A stretch of 64,000 bases of DNA, taken from Croceicoccus sediminis (GTDB taxonomy: Bacteria; Pseudomonadota; Alphaproteobacteria; Sphingomonadales; Sphingomonadaceae). The DNA lies in the NCBI RefSeq assembly GCF_007570835.1, contig NZ_SUNC01000001.1, forward strand, positions 1,116,001-1,180,000, in the 5' to 3' direction. The notes beneath the pieces are model-generated. The model saw only the letters and a list, made by a program, of their open reading frames with translations. It did not search any database and was not told where the DNA came from. Every line of letters starts with the position of its first letter. Positions within the stretch are counted from its first letter, which is position 1. The translations under genes were made by a program, and so were the position numbers. Positions 25,973 through 36,524 of this stretch are shown piece after piece.

Positions 25973-27436
25973 ATGACCTTTTCGGCGAACAAGCTCCTGC
26001 TCTTCGGTGCGACCGGAGACCTGTCGCAGCGCATGCTGCTACCCTCGCTCTGCGCGCTGACGTCTGACGGGCTGCTGCCCGACAATATCGACATCATCGG
26101 CACGGCCAGATCGGAATATACCGACGAAAGTTTCCGCAATTTCGCGTCAGAGGCGTTGGCAAAGTTCCTGCCCGCCGGGCGCAAGGTCGATATCGACACC
26201 TTCCTGACGAAGCTGCGCTACCAGGATCTCGACGCCTCCACGCCCGAAGGGTTCGATGCCCTGGCCAAGTGTGTCGGCCCGATCGGGACCGGCGAAAACG
26301 AAGGCCTGTCGATCTTCCTTTCGACCGCCCCTTCGCTGTTCGAACCGACGATCAAGGGCCTTGCCGCCAACGGACTTGCCCCCAACGGCAGGGACGCCAA
26401 CGTGCGAATCGGACTGGAAAAGCCGCTGGGCACCGATCTGGCCAGTTCGTGCCAGATCAACGACGCGGTCGCCTCTGCCTTTACCGAAGACCGCATTTTC
26501 CGCATCGACCACTACCTGGGCAAGGAGACGGTCCAGAACCTGCTGGCCCTGCGCTTTGCCAACATCATGTTCGAACCGCTGTGGAACGCGGCGCATATCG
26601 ACCATGTGCAGATCACCGTCGCCGAAACCGTGGGCCTTGAATCCCGCGTCGGCTATTACGACGGCAGCGGCGCGCTGCGCGACATGGTGCAGAACCACAT
26701 CCTGCAGCTTCTCGCCCTTGTCGCGATGGAGCCGCCGACCAGCTTCGACGCCACTGCCGTGCGCGACGAAAAGGTGAAAGTCCTGCGCGCCCTGCGCCCG
26801 ATTCAACCTAGCGAGACCGTGACGGGCCAGTACAAGGCCGGTGCCATCAACGGCGAGGCCGTGCCCGGATACGACGACGAACTGGGCCGCGACAGCGAGA
26901 CCGAGACGTTCGTCGCGCTGAAGGCCCATATCGACAACTGGCGCTGGAAGGGCGTGCCGTTCTACTTGCGAACCGGCAAGCGCATGCCCGAACGTACGAC
27001 CGAAATCATTGTGAAGTTCCGCGACGTGCCCTTCTCGATCTTCGAGGATCGCGGCGCGAAGACGCTTCCCAACACGCTCGTCATCGGCATCCAGCCGCGA
27101 GAGAACATCCGCCTCTCGCTCATGGCGAAAGTTCCGGGGCTGGACCGGGGCGGCATCCGCCTGCGGCAGGTTCCACTGGACATCGCCATGCCCGACGCCT
27201 TTGCCGGTCCCGAACGCCGCATCGCCTACGAACGCCTTTTGCTCGACTTGGTCGAAGGCGACCAGACGCTGTTCGTGCGCCGCGACGAGGTCGAGGCCCA
27301 GTGGAACTGGATCGACGGCATCCGCGAAACGTGGGGCGAGGCGAACATCACGCCCAAGACATATACTGCCGGTAGCTGGGGGCCTTCGTCCGCCATCGCG
27401 CTGGCCGAACGCGACGGAGTTACCTGGCACGAATAG
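25973..27436 (+). CDS. zwf: Glucose-6-phosphate 1-dehydrogenase
   Basis: 487 aa from ATG 25973. It has the NADP-binding LLLFGATGDLSQRMLLPSL (K of the usual ..RK.. replaced by Met), the catalytic RIDHYLGKETVQN (about residue 177), and RTGKRMPERTTEI near the C-terminus. It oxidises glucose-6-phosphate to 6-phosphogluconolactone, the entry to the Entner-Doudoroff route, and is followed by edd, eda and a ppc-like gene on the same strand. A 6-phosphogluconolactonase gene is not present in the cluster. Confidence 0.97.
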   Translation: MTFSANKLLLFGATGDLSQRMLLPSLCALTSDGLLPDNIDIIGTARSEYTDESFRNFASEALAKFLPAGRKVDIDTFLTKLRYQDLDASTPEGFDALAKCVGPIGTGENEGLSIFLSTAPSLFEPTIKGLAANGLAPNGRDANVRIGLEKPLGTDLASSCQINDAVASAFTEDRIFRIDHYLGKETVQNLLALRFANIMFEPLWNAAHIDHVQITVAETVGLESRVGYYDGSGALRDMVQNHILQLLALVAMEPPTSFDATAVRDEKVKVLRALRPIQPSETVTGQYKAGAINGEAVPGYDDELGRDSETETFVALKAHIDNWRWKGVPFYLRTGKRMPERTTEIIVKFRDVPFSIFEDRGAKTLPNTLVIGIQPRENIRLSLMAKVPGLDRGGIRLRQVPLDIAMPDAFAGPERRIAYERLLLDLVEGDQTLFVRRDEVEAQWNWIDGIRETWGEANITPKTYTAGSWGPSSAIALAERDGVTWHE

Positions 27437-27523
27437 CCGGGCATAGCGCCGATCTGATATGCTGCAACGCGGTCAGCCGGGAAGAGGGAGCCCGGCCCCG
27501 CCAGAAGAGACCGAAGGAAAACC

Positions 27524-29353
27524 GTGGCCGAACTGCACCCCACCCTCGCCCGTGTGACACAGCGCATCGTCGAACGCAGCCGCGACAGCCGCGGCCGATA
27601 TCTCGACCTCATGGCCCGCGAAGCCGACCGGCATCCCGACCGGACGGCGCTCGCCTGCTCGAACCTTGCGCACGGCTATGCCGCGATGGGCGACGACAAG
27701 GCCGCGATCGGCAGCGGCAAGGCGCCCAACCTTGCCATCGTCACCGCCTACAACGACATGCTTTCGGCGCATCAGCCCTATGGTCGTTATCCCGAGGCGA
27801 TGAAGATCTACGCCCGTGAAGCCGGCGCGACGATGCAGGTCGCAGGCGGCGTCCCCGCGATGTGCGACGGCGTTACGCAGGGGCAGGACGGGATGGACCT
27901 GTCGCTGTTCAGCCGCGATACCATTGCCATGGGCACCGCCGTGGCATTGAGCCACGAAATGTACGACGGCATGGCCCTGCTCGGCATATGCGACAAGATC
28001 GTGCCGGGCCTGCTGATTGGCGCGCTGCGTTTCGGCCACCTGGCCTGCGTTCTGGTTCCTTCGGGCCCGATGCCCAGCGGGATCGGCAACAAGGAAAAGC
28101 AGAAGACCCGTCAGCTTTACGCAGAAGGCAAAGTCGGCCGCGACGAACTGCTGGCCAGCGAAAGCGCGTCCTATCACGCGCCGGGCACCTGCACGTTCTA
28201 CGGCACCGCCAACTCCAACCAGATGATGATGGAAATGATGGGCCTGCACATGCCGGGCGCGGCCTTCATCCCGCCCAACACCCCGCTGCGTTCAGCCCTG
28301 ACCCGCGCCGCCGTGCACCAGCTGGCGAAGATTTCGACCCGCGGATCGGACCCGCGCCCGCTTTCGGCATGCGTCGATGAAAAGGCGATCGTGAACGCGG
28401 TCGTCGGCCTGCTGGCGACCGGCGGATCGACCAACCACGCGCTCCACGTGCCCGCTATCGCGCGTGCCGCCGGAATCCAGATCGACTGGGAGGATTTCGA
28501 CGACCTGTCGAAGGTTGTCCCGCTGATCACCCGCGTCTATCCCAACGGCACCGGCGACGTGAACGCGTTTCACGCCGCAGGCGGCATGGGCTACGTCATC
28601 CGCGAACTGCTGGATGCAGGGCTTGCCCATGACGACATCAGGACGGTCGGCGGGTCGAGCCTTTCGGACCAGGCGCAGGAACCCGTCATGCAGGACAAGG
28701 ACCTGTCGTGGCAGGCCGCGCCCGCCACCCCGCTCGATCCCACGATGCTGGCCCCCGTGTCCGATCCGTTCAACCCGGACGGCGGCATGCGCCTTTTGAC
28801 GGGTAACCTCGGCCGTGCGACGATCAAGACCAGCGCGGTAGAAGAAGAACGCTGGGTGATCGAGGCTCCGGCCCGCGTATTCCAGACCCAGGAAGACGTC
28901 GCCAAGGCGTTCAAGGCAGGCGAACTGGACCGCGACGTCGTCGTCGTCGTCCGTTTCCAGGGGCCCCGCGCCAACGGCATGCCCGAACTGCACAAACTGA
29001 CGCCGCCGCTCGGCGTCTTGCAGGATCGCGGTTTCAAGGTCGCACTGGTGACCGACGGCCGCATGTCGGGTGCATCGGGCAAAGTCCCCGCCGCCATCCA
29101 CTGCACACCCGAGGCGCTGGCCGATATCGATGGCAACAGCGGTCCGCTTGCCTACCTTCAGGATGGCGACATCGTCCGCGTCGATGCGCGCGACGGGACG
29201 CTTTCGACCACGGCGGACCTTTCCGGACGTCAGCCCGCCGCCGCGCCGCCCGCCGCGTGGGGCGTGGGCCGCGAACTCTTCGCCATGATGCGCGCCGGGG
29301 CCGATGGCGCCGAAAAGGGCGGATCGGCGATGCTCGCGCTTGCCGGTCTCTGA
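27524..29353 (+). CDS. edd: Phosphogluconate dehydratase
   Basis: 609 aa from a GTG start with AAGGAAA upstream. It converts 6-phosphogluconate to KDPG. The IlvD/Edd iron-sulfur cysteines are present at about Cys114 ([14 protein letters not shown]), Cys156 ([13 protein letters not shown]) and Cys223 ([15 protein letters not shown]). [18 protein letters not shown] and the substrate block [15 protein letters not shown] are intact. It is 87 bp after zwf and 34 bp before eda. Confidence 0.97.
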   Translation: MAELHPTLARVTQRIVERSRDSRGRYLDLMAREADRHPDRTALACSNLAHGYAAMGDDKAAIGSGKAPNLAIVTAYNDMLSAHQPYGRYPEAMKIYAREAGATMQVAGGVPAMCDGVTQGQDGMDLSLFSRDTIAMGTAVALSHEMYDGMALLGICDKIVPGLLIGALRFGHLACVLVPSGPMPSGIGNKEKQKTRQLYAEGKVGRDELLASESASYHAPGTCTFYGTANSNQMMMEMMGLHMPGAAFIPPNTPLRSALTRAAVHQLAKISTRGSDPRPLSACVDEKAIVNAVVGLLATGGSTNHALHVPAIARAAGIQIDWEDFDDLSKVVPLITRVYPNGTGDVNAFHAAGGMGYVIRELLDAGLAHDDIRTVGGSSLSDQAQEPVMQDKDLSWQAAPATPLDPTMLAPVSDPFNPDGGMRLLTGNLGRATIKTSAVEEERWVIEAPARVFQTQEDVAKAFKAGELDRDVVVVVRFQGPRANGMPELHKLTPPLGVLQDRGFKVALVTDGRMSGASGKVPAAIHCTPEALADIDGNSGPLAYLQDGDIVRVDARDGTLSTTADLSGRQPAAAPPAAWGVGRELFAMMRAGADGAEKGGSAMLALAGL

Positions 29354-29387
29354 CCGCACCGAACAGATTTGAAGAACAGGGAATACC

Positions 29388-29999
29388 ATGACCGACATTC
29401 ACTCCATCATGACCAAAGCGCCCGTCATCCCGGTCCTCGTGATCGACGATGTCGATGATGCGATCCCCATCGCAGAGGCGCTGGTCGAAGGCGGCATCCC
29501 CTGCCTCGAAGTCACGCTGCGCACGCCCTGTGCGCTCGACGTGATCGAAGCGATGAAGACCGTGCCCGGCGCGATCGTCGGGGCCGGGACGGTCCTGTCG
29601 ACCAAGGATCTGGAGAAGGTCCTGCGTGCCGGCGTCGAATTCGTCGTCTCGCCCGGCCTTACCGAAAACCTTGGCCGCGCGGCGAAGGAGTCGGGCGTGC
29701 CTTTCCTGCCCGGTGTCGCCACCAGTGCCGAGATCATGACCGGGCTCGACATGGGCCTTTCGCACTTCAAGTTCTTCCCGGCAGAGGCTAACGGCGGCCT
29801 GCCCGCGCTCAAGGCCATTGCCGCCCCGTTCGGCATGGCGAAGTTCTGCCCGACCGGCGGTGTCTCGTTGAAGACCGCGCCCGACTGGCTGGCCCACCCG
29901 CAGATCCTTTGCGTCGGTGGCAGCTGGATCGCGCCCAAGGGCGCCGACAAGGATACCATCCGCAAGCTTGCCGCCGAAGCCGCCGCACTCAAATCCTGA
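29388..29999 (+). CDS. eda: KDPG aldolase (2-dehydro-3-deoxyphosphogluconate aldolase)
   Basis: 203 aa. It splits KDPG into pyruvate and glyceraldehyde-3-phosphate. Schiff-base lysine at about Lys128 in SHFKFFPAEANGG, catalytic Glu in CLEVTLRTPCALD, and phosphate-binding PTGGVSLKTAPDWL plus CVGGSWIAP. GAACAGGGAATACC precedes the ATG. The ppc-like gene starts 11 bp later. Confidence 0.97.
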   Translation: MTDIHSIMTKAPVIPVLVIDDVDDAIPIAEALVEGGIPCLEVTLRTPCALDVIEAMKTVPGAIVGAGTVLSTKDLEKVLRAGVEFVVSPGLTENLGRAAKESGVPFLPGVATSAEIMTGLDMGLSHFKFFPAEANGGLPALKAIAAPFGMAKFCPTGGVSLKTAPDWLAHPQILCVGGSWIAPKGADKDTIRKLAAEAAALKS

Positions 30000-30010
30000 A
30001 GGGGACCTGC

Positions 30011-32809
30011 ATGAACCCGAAGATTGCCGCGCTCCACGACCGTCTTCGCGAGCTGCATACGCGGACCCGCGAAACTCCGCTTTTCAACCCGGTCTTCCAG
30101 CTAGGGCTGGAGTTCTCGCGCAAGCTTGAAACGGGCGAGATCGACCTTGCCGAAATCAACGCGCTGGTCAGCGCGCTGGAATGCGAAGGGCTGCTGGCCC
30201 GCGCGCAAAAACTAGACCGCATGGTCGCGCCGATGGCGGCAGAGGAAAACCTCAAGGTCTTCGAAAAACCGGCTGCCGATTTCGAAAGTTTCGCGGCCCG
30301 CTGGCAACATCCCCTGCTGCATGTCGTGTTCACCGCGCACCCGACCTTCCTCCTGACCCCGGCGCAGGCGGGTTCGGTCGCAGAGGCCGCAACGGAAGGG
30401 CGGGTCAACGGCGATACGGTATGCGCCGCCCCGCACGAGCGGACGATGATCACGCTCGACAGCGAACACGACGCCGCGATGGCGGCCATGTCCCGTGCCC
30501 AGGGCGCGCGCGACCAGATCGTGCGGACACTGTTCAAACAGGCGCGCGACAACTGGCCGTCCGAATGGAAGGGCTTTGCCCCCACGCCTGTGCGGCTGGC
30601 CACCTGGGTGGGTTACGACATGGACGGCCGCACCGACATCGGGTGGAACACCTCCATCCGCTATCGCCTGTCGGAAAAGGCGGAGCGGCTGACGTCCTAT
30701 GCCGCGATGCTGGCGCAGGACGCGCCGGAAATGGCGGCGCGCCTGTCGGCCGCTGCCGAACATACTGGCGACATGGCAGCTCTTTTCGCCAAGGACTTGT
30801 CCGATCCCGCGCTGCTGTCGCACGCGGCCAATTCGCTGACTGCGGATAACCCCGCAAAGATCGTCTCGCTAACCCCCATCATTGCCGAGCTGGAACAGAT
30901 GGCCGGCGATGCGGGCGAGGACACCGCCATCGCGCTGCTGACTGCCGCCGCCGCCATGCGTGCGGACGGGCTGGGCATGGGGCTTATCCATTTCCGCGTG
31001 AACTCCAGCCAGCTGCAGAACGCGATCCGCCGCCGGGTTGACCCGGAATCGAAGCTCGACCTGTCGAGCCAGGCCGCGCTCAACACCATCCGCACCGCGC
31101 TTGAGGATGTGAAGCCGCTCAACGCCAACTTCGCCGCGCTTGCGATCGAGGGCAGCACCGCGATCCGTCAGTTCCTGGCGATGCAGCAGATCCTGAAGCA
31201 CGTCGACGCCGACGCGCCGATCCGCATGCTGATCGCGGAATGCGAACAGCCGCAGACCGTGCTGGCCGCGCTCTATTTCGCAAAGCTGTTCGGGATAGAG
31301 GACAAGGTCGACGTATCGCCCCTGTTCGAGACCGAGGCCGCGCTGGAACACGGCGGCCGTTTCCTCGACGCACTGCTGGCAGAAGACCAGTACCGCGATT
31401 ACGCCCGCCTGCGCGGCCGCGTCTGCATCCAGACCGGCTTTTCCGACGCGGGCCGTTTCGTCGGCCAGATCCCGGCCAGCCTTGCCATCGAACGCCTTCA
31501 GGGCCGTCTTGCCGACGCGATGAAGGCCAACGGGCTGTCGGGCAAGGACGGGGCCGACGTTGCCGCGCTGATCTTCAACACGCACGGCGAATCGATGGGC
31601 CGCGGCGCGCATCCCGCGTCGATGAAAGACCGGCTGGAATGGCCGCTGTCGCCTTGGGCGCGCCGCCGTTTCGTGCGCGCAGGCATCCGGCTCGAACCCG
31701 AAGTCAGCTTTCAGGGTGGTGACGGATACTTGTGGTTCGGCACCCCCGAACTGGCGCTGGCCACTTTGTCGCGCATTGCCGAAACGCCGCCGACCGACGC
31801 CGATATCGACGCGCCGACGGACCAGTTCTATCGCCGCACCGATCTCAGCCTCGATTTCTACCGCGCGATCCGCCGGGTGCAGAACCGGCACCTCGTCTCG
31901 GTCACCTACAGCCGGGCGATCACCGCGTTCGGCCTTGGTCTGTTGAACGACACCGGCAGCCGCCGTTCGCGCCGCCAGTCTGATCTCGCCTCCGACCGGA
32001 AGATGAGCCTGCGGCAGATCCGCGCGATCCCGCACAACGCCATCCTGCAGCAACTGGGCTATCCGGTGAACGTGATCGCAGGGTTCGGCACGGCGGCGGA
32101 AAACAACGTCGAGGAAATCGCCGATCTCCTCTCTACCAGCGAACGGGGCAAGCAGATGCTGCGCCTCGTGCGCGCGGCAGACGCGCTGGCCAGCATCAAG
32201 ACGGTGGCTGCCTATGGCGAACTGTTCAATTCCGCCTATTGGGCCAGCCGCCCCTATCGCGGCACCGAAAAGCACCTGACCGATGCCTGCCTGACGCTGG
32301 CCGACTACCTGACCAAGGACGACCGCGTCGGCACCTTCCGCCGCCTGGCCAGCCGCCTTCGCGTCGATGCCATGCACTTGCACAAGCTGATGGACGCCAT
32401 CCCGGGCGCAAACGAGGAGTGGGGCCCCGCGATCACGGACCGAGAGCACAAGCGCCGCTCCATCGGGGTCTTGCAGGCTCTGCGCCTGGCCCTGCTTCAG
32501 CACATGTTCCTGAAAGCGGTGCAAGTCCCCGTCTTCTCCCGGTCCAACGACATCAGCCGCGAGGACGTGCTGGAAATGGTCTTCACGCTGCGTATCGACG
32601 ATGCCTTGTCGCAGATGCGCCGCGCCTTCCCGACCAGCTTCCCGTCGATCGACGATTTCCAGATCGTCGAGGGCAGCCAGTATCCCGATGGTGGCGACAG
32701 CGGGTATCACGCGATCCGGCGCGAATTCATCGATCCGATCGAGAATGCCTATGCACTTGTGCTCAGGATCGGTACCGCCATCGCGAACGAGTTCGGCGCG
32801 CACGGCTGA
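30011..32809 (+). CDS. Divergent phosphoenolpyruvate carboxylase homologue
   Basis: 932 aa from ATG 30011, 11 bp after eda (AAGGGGACCTGC), slightly longer than classical PEPC. The family is clear from VFTAHPTFLLT (His110), the GFSDAGRFVGQ block near residue 475, IFNTHGESMGRGAHP (about 521-535) and QIRAIPHNAILQQ (about 669-680). Compared with the canonical FHGRGGSIGRGGAP, the catalytic His and Arg of FHGR appear as Asn and His. The bicarbonate lysine of GYSDSGKDAG is Arg. The C-terminus lacks the usual asparagine-threonine-glycine end (it stops IANEFGAHG). It could still replenish oxaloacetate in the Entner-Doudoroff operon, or have changed activity. I leave the symbol blank because activity is uncertain. 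Confidence 0.85.
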   Translation: MNPKIAALHDRLRELHTRTRETPLFNPVFQLGLEFSRKLETGEIDLAEINALVSALECEGLLARAQKLDRMVAPMAAEENLKVFEKPAADFESFAARWQHPLLHVVFTAHPTFLLTPAQAGSVAEAATEGRVNGDTVCAAPHERTMITLDSEHDAAMAAMSRAQGARDQIVRTLFKQARDNWPSEWKGFAPTPVRLATWVGYDMDGRTDIGWNTSIRYRLSEKAERLTSYAAMLAQDAPEMAARLSAAAEHTGDMAALFAKDLSDPALLSHAANSLTADNPAKIVSLTPIIAELEQMAGDAGEDTAIALLTAAAAMRADGLGMGLIHFRVNSSQLQNAIRRRVDPESKLDLSSQAALNTIRTALEDVKPLNANFAALAIEGSTAIRQFLAMQQILKHVDADAPIRMLIAECEQPQTVLAALYFAKLFGIEDKVDVSPLFETEAALEHGGRFLDALLAEDQYRDYARLRGRVCIQTGFSDAGRFVGQIPASLAIERLQGRLADAMKANGLSGKDGADVAALIFNTHGESMGRGAHPASMKDRLEWPLSPWARRRFVRAGIRLEPEVSFQGGDGYLWFGTPELALATLSRIAETPPTDADIDAPTDQFYRRTDLSLDFYRAIRRVQNRHLVSVTYSRAITAFGLGLLNDTGSRRSRRQSDLASDRKMSLRQIRAIPHNAILQQLGYPVNVIAGFGTAAENNVEEIADLLSTSERGKQMLRLVRAADALASIKTVAAYGELFNSAYWASRPYRGTEKHLTDACLTLADYLTKDDRVGTFRRLASRLRVDAMHLHKLMDAIPGANEEWGPAITDREHKRRSIGVLQALRLALLQHMFLKAVQVPVFSRSNDISREDVLEMVFTLRIDDALSQMRRAFPTSFPSIDDFQIVEGSQYPDGGDSGYHAIRREFIDPIENAYALVLRIGTAIANEFGAHG

Positions 32810-32845
32810 ACCCCGCCGCTAATGGCCATCGCAGAAGGGAAGCAC

Positions 32846-33820
32846 ATGGCAGGTCTGCTGGCCCGGTTTCGGCCCGATCCCTTCGTCCTGTCGCTGTTCG
32901 CTGCGATCGTGCTCGCCTCGCTCCTGCCGCCGCGCGGGATCATGGCGGACGTCTTCGGATGGGCGGCGGACGCGGGGATCGTGCTGCTGTTCTTCCTGCA
33001 CGGCGCGAAGCTTTCGCGTCAGGCGATTATCGGCGGGATGACGCACTGGCGGCTGCATCTCGTGATCCTGGCAACGACGTTCGCGTTCTTTCCGGTCTGC
33101 ACCCTGGCCCTGTCGCTGGTGCCGGGGCTTGACGAGAACTTGGCCCGCGGCCTCGTCTTCATCGGCGCTGTGCCGTCGACGATGCAAAGCGCGGTCGCGT
33201 TTACGGCCATGGCGGGCGGCAATGTCGCAGGCGCGGTCTGCGCGGCGGCGATTTCCAACATGGCGGCCGTTTTCGTCACGCCCTCGCTGTCCGCCTTGAT
33301 GGCAGGGGGCAGCGGCGGGGCCGAGATTTCCGGAACCGCCGCGCTGCGCATCGTCCTGCAACTGCTGGTCCCTTTCATCGCGGGCCACATGCTGCGCCCC
33401 CTGATCGGCGGGTTCGTTTCGAAGCATAAAAAGGCCGTATCGCTTGCCGACAAGGGCACGATCGTCCTGATCGTCTTCGTGGCATTCGGCGCGTCGGTGC
33501 GTGAAGGGTTGTGGCAACAGACCGGCCTTGACGAACTTGCGCTGGTCGTCGCCCTGTGCCTTGTCCTGCTGGCGGCGGTGTTCACGGCGACAACGCTGGC
33601 GGGGCGCTGGCTCGGCTTCTCGCGCGATGACCGGATCACCATCCAGTTCGCCGGATCGAAGAAGAGCCTTGCCGCCGGCGTCGCCTTTGCCGGGGTGCTT
33701 TTTCCGCCCGCCAGCGTGGGCGCGGTGCTGCTGCCGCTGATGATATTCCACCAGGCGCAGATGGTCGTATCGGCGCTTCTGGCCGCACGATGGGCACGCG
33801 AAGGCGCGCAAAGCGATTGA
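32846..33820 (+). CDS. Bile acid:sodium symporter-family transporter (YfeH/SLC10A7-like)
   Basis: 324 aa from ATG 32846, which has AGAAGGGAAGC upstream; the ATG at 32822 in the same frame has no site. About ten hydrophobic helices are seen. The family block [20 protein letters not shown] is near the N-terminus, [18 protein letters not shown] in the middle, and [17 protein letters not shown] followed by [13 protein letters not shown] near the end. Substrate unknown; bacterial members of this branch are putative sodium-coupled organic anion carriers. It sits between ppc and argB. Confidence 0.87.
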   Translation: MAGLLARFRPDPFVLSLFAAIVLASLLPPRGIMADVFGWAADAGIVLLFFLHGAKLSRQAIIGGMTHWRLHLVILATTFAFFPVCTLALSLVPGLDENLARGLVFIGAVPSTMQSAVAFTAMAGGNVAGAVCAAAISNMAAVFVTPSLSALMAGGSGGAEISGTAALRIVLQLLVPFIAGHMLRPLIGGFVSKHKKAVSLADKGTIVLIVFVAFGASVREGLWQQTGLDELALVVALCLVLLAAVFTATTLAGRWLGFSRDDRITIQFAGSKKSLAAGVAFAGVLFPPASVGAVLLPLMIFHQAQMVVSALLAARWAREGAQSD

Positions 33821-33855
33821 TTGCAGGTGCATTGGCGTGCAATGGCGGCGCCACT

Positions 33856-34764
33856 ATGGTCGATCCTCTGAACCCCAGTGACAAGGCGGTGCTCGCCAAG
33901 GCGGAAATCCTCGTAGAGGCGCTTCCCTATATCAAGCGATATGCGGGGCGGACTTTCGTCATCAAGTATGGCGGCCACGCGATGGGAGATCCCGAGGCGG
34001 CACAGGACTTTGCCGAAGACGTCGTCCTTTTGGGCGCGGTCGGCATCAATGTCGTGGTCGTCCACGGCGGCGGGCCGCAGATCGGGGCCATGCTGAAGAA
34101 ACTGGGCGTCGAATCGAGCTTCGTCGACGGCCTGCGCGTGACCGACAAGCAGACGGCGGAAATCGCCGAAATGGTCCTGTCGGGCCGGATCAACAAGGAA
34201 CTCGTCAGCTGGATCGCCAATGCCGGGGGCCGCGCGCTTGGCATTTCGGGCAAGGACGGCGGACTGGTGAAGGCGACGAAAGTGCACCGCACCCGCAAGG
34301 ACCCGGACAGCGCGATCGAACAGGTCGTCGACCTGGGATTCGTGGGCGAACCGCAGCACGTCGACACGCGCATCATCGACACCGCGGTGTCGGCCGGGCT
34401 TATCCCCGTAATCGCGCCGATCGGCGTGGGTGATGACGGGCATACCTACAACATCAACGCCGACACCATGGCAGGCGCCATCGCCGCCGCCGTGGGCGCG
34501 GCACGCCTGTTCCTGTTGACCGACGTTCCCGGCGTTCTGGACAAGCAAGGCGGCCTGATGACCGACCTCACCCCCACCGGCATCGCCAAGCTGAAAGACG
34601 ATGGCACGATCAGCGGCGGCATGATTCCCAAGCTCGAAACCTGCGTTCAGGCGGTCGAGGCGGGCTGCGACGCGGCAGTCGTGCTCGACGGGCGCGTTCC
34701 GCATGCGATGTTGCTCGAAATCTTTACCGAACGCGGCGCTGGCACGCTGATCCGCAACGACTGA
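33856..34764 (+). CDS. argB: Acetylglutamate kinase
   Basis: 302 aa from ATG 33856. It phosphorylates N-acetylglutamate, step 2 of arginine synthesis. It has the amino-acid kinase motifs [54 protein letters not shown], the [19 protein letters not shown] block and [17 protein letters not shown]. An N-terminal mobile helix ([20 protein letters not shown]) is present, the type seen in arginine-inhibited enzymes. The stop overlaps the next gene by one base. Confidence 0.97.
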   Translation: MVDPLNPSDKAVLAKAEILVEALPYIKRYAGRTFVIKYGGHAMGDPEAAQDFAEDVVLLGAVGINVVVVHGGGPQIGAMLKKLGVESSFVDGLRVTDKQTAEIAEMVLSGRINKELVSWIANAGGRALGISGKDGGLVKATKVHRTRKDPDSAIEQVVDLGFVGEPQHVDTRIIDTAVSAGLIPVIAPIGVGDDGHTYNINADTMAGAIAAAVGAARLFLLTDVPGVLDKQGGLMTDLTPTGIAKLKDDGTISGGMIPKLETCVQAVEAGCDAAVVLDGRVPHAMLLEIFTERGAGTLIRND

Positions 34765-35249
34765 TGCGCGGACACATTGCCATTGCCCTCGCCTGCCTCG
34801 CGCTTGCCGCCTGCTCGCAAGGGACAGAAAGCGCAGAGCAACCGACCGAGCCGGTCGAAACCGCGCCCGTAGCGGAGCAAACGGCCAGCCTTCCCGCGCT
34901 TCCCGGCGCACAGGACAAGGACCCGCAGGCCCTGCTCGATTACTGGAAAGCGGCCATCGAAAGCGGCGACTATGCAGCGGCCGCCAAGGCCTGGAACGAT
35001 GAAGCTCTCGCGCAGGCGCAAGATCAAGATTACGGGCAGGCAGACCTGCGCGTCACTTATGGCGAGCAGCAGCTGGAAGGCGCGGCAGGCTCCAGCTACC
35101 TGACCGTGCCCGTCACGATAAGCGCCATCGGACCAGACGGCGAATCGATCGATCGGACCGGCACGATGACCGCCAGGCGCGTGAACGACGTCCCCGGAGC
35201 AAGCGCACAGCAACTGAGCTGGCGCATCCGTTCGATCGACTGGAACTGA
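34764..35249 (+). CDS. Lipoprotein of unknown function (161 aa)
   Basis: 161 aa starting on the last base of argB (TGATG). Lipobox ALAACSQG (Cys about residue 18), then a Glu/Thr/Ala-rich linker and a small domain with ALLDYWKAAIESGDYAAAAK, suggesting an NTF2-like fold, followed by beta strands (YLTVPVTISAIGPDG). Probably anchored to the outer membrane. No named family recognised. Co-transcription with argB is likely from the overlap. Confidence 0.72.
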   Translation: MRGHIAIALACLALAACSQGTESAEQPTEPVETAPVAEQTASLPALPGAQDKDPQALLDYWKAAIESGDYAAAAKAWNDEALAQAQDQDYGQADLRVTYGEQQLEGAAGSSYLTVPVTISAIGPDGESIDRTGTMTARRVNDVPGASAQQLSWRIRSIDWN

Positions 35250-35358
35250 TCCACGCGCGCTTTTGCACCGGCAGAGGCGTATTGGATGGTTGATACACCG
35301 CCCGCCCGTCGGCTAGATGCAAAGGGCAAGCCCCCCATTGCCGCCAAGGAATTCGCGC

Positions 35359-35652
35359 GTGCTCCTGCTTACCCTCATTCAGATCATCGACCTGCTCGTC
35401 TCGGTCGTCGTCTTCCTGGTCATCGTCCAGTTCGTGCTGTCGCTGCTGATCGCGTTCAACGTGGTCAATACGTCGAACCAGTTCGTCGCTGCGATCTATT
35501 CGGCAGTGAACGCCTTGCTGGAACCGATATTGCGCCCGATCCGGCGCATCATGCCCAACACCGGCGCGATCGATTTCTCGCCGCTGGTGCTGATCATCGG
35601 GCTCAACATCCTGCAGATCGTCCTGCGCAACCTTGCCGTGGCGGGTTACTGA
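35359..35652 (+). CDS. YggT family membrane protein
   Basis: 97 aa from a GTG start with AAGGA eight bases upstream. Two YGGT-type hydrophobic segments are visible: [20 protein letters not shown] and [17 protein letters not shown]. The loop [24 protein letters not shown] is diagnostic, especially [10 protein letters not shown]. Family members are linked to osmotic resistance, division-plane positioning and thylakoid work in various organisms. The stop overlaps the folD start (TGATG). Confidence 0.92.
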   Translation: MLLLTLIQIIDLLVSVVVFLVIVQFVLSLLIAFNVVNTSNQFVAAIYSAVNALLEPILRPIRRIMPNTGAIDFSPLVLIIGLNILQIVLRNLAVAGY

Positions 35653-36524
35653 TGGCCGACATCATCGACGGAAAGGCCTTTGCCGCCGACCTGCGCGGCA
35701 AAGTGGCGAAAGGCGTCGCCGAATTCAGTGCGCAGGCGGGGCGCAAGCCCGGTCTCGCGGTCGTTCTGGTGGGTGAAGACCCGGCCAGTCAGGTCTATGT
35801 GCGCAACAAGCACAAGGCGACCGTGGGTGCGGGCATGGAAAGCTTCGAACATCGCCTGCCCGCCGAAACGTCGCAGGAAGACCTGCTGGCTCTGGTCGAG
35901 AAGCTGAACGCCGATCCGGCGGTCGACGGTATCCTGGTACAGCTTCCCCTGCCCAAGGGTATGGACGAAAACGCCGTGATCCAGGCGATCGACCCGGACA
36001 AGGACGTCGACGGCTTTACCACGGCCAGCGCGGGGCGCCTGATGACGGGTCTGCCCGGTTTTGTCGCCTGCACGCCGCTGGGGTGCCTGATGCTGCTGAA
36101 AGACCGGCTTGGCGACCTGTCGGGCAAGACCGCGGTGATTATCGGCCGCTCGAACATCGTGGGCAAACCGATGGCACAGCTGCTTCTGCGCGAAAGCTGC
36201 ACCGTTACTGTCGCGCACAGCCGGACCACAGACCTTCCCGAAGTCGTGCGCGGCGCAGATATCGTCGTCGCAGCCGTCGGGCGGCCCGAAATGGTCAAGG
36301 GCGACTGGCTGAAACCGGGTGCGACGGTGATCGACGTGGGGATCAACCGCGTCCCCGCCGCCGAAGATGGCAAGACCAGGCTCGTCGGCGACGTCGATTT
36401 CGCCAGCGCCAGCGAAACCGTCGGCGCGATCACCCCCGTTCCCGGCGGCGTCGGTCCGATGACGATCGCCTGCCTGCTCTACAACACGCTCGAAGCTGCA
36501 AGGCGCCGCGAAGGCCTCGCCTGA
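35652..36524 (+). CDS. folD: Bifunctional methylene-THF dehydrogenase / methenyl-THF cyclohydrolase
   Basis: 290 aa. It interconverts methylene-, methenyl- and formyl-tetrahydrofolate. Family motifs: [14 protein letters not shown] (catalytic lysine in the YVxxKxK block), [31 protein letters not shown], the NADP-loop [15 protein letters not shown] and the C-terminal [18 protein letters not shown]. It overlaps yggT upstream and the NTF2-like lipoprotein downstream, each by one base. Confidence 0.97.
   Translation: MADIIDGKAFAADLRGKVAKGVAEFSAQAGRKPGLAVVLVGEDPASQVYVRNKHKATVGAGMESFEHRLPAETSQEDLLALVEKLNADPAVDGILVQLPLPKGMDENAVIQAIDPDKDVDGFTTASAGRLMTGLPGFVACTPLGCLMLLKDRLGDLSGKTAVIIGRSNIVGKPMAQLLLRESCTVTVAHSRTTDLPEVVRGADIVVAAVGRPEMVKGDWLKPGATVIDVGINRVPAAEDGKTRLVGDVDFASASETVGAITPVPGGVGPMTIACLLYNTLEAARRREGLA

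Noticed and set aside
30869-32803. 644-aa antisense frame over the PEPC homologue
   Set aside because: The sense strand carries the conserved PEPC blocks; the antisense product has the Arg/Gly/Ala-rich composition typical of shadow frames.
33019-34911. 630-aa antisense frame over the BASS transporter and argB
   Set aside because: It spans two well-identified genes on the other strand and has no domain of its own.
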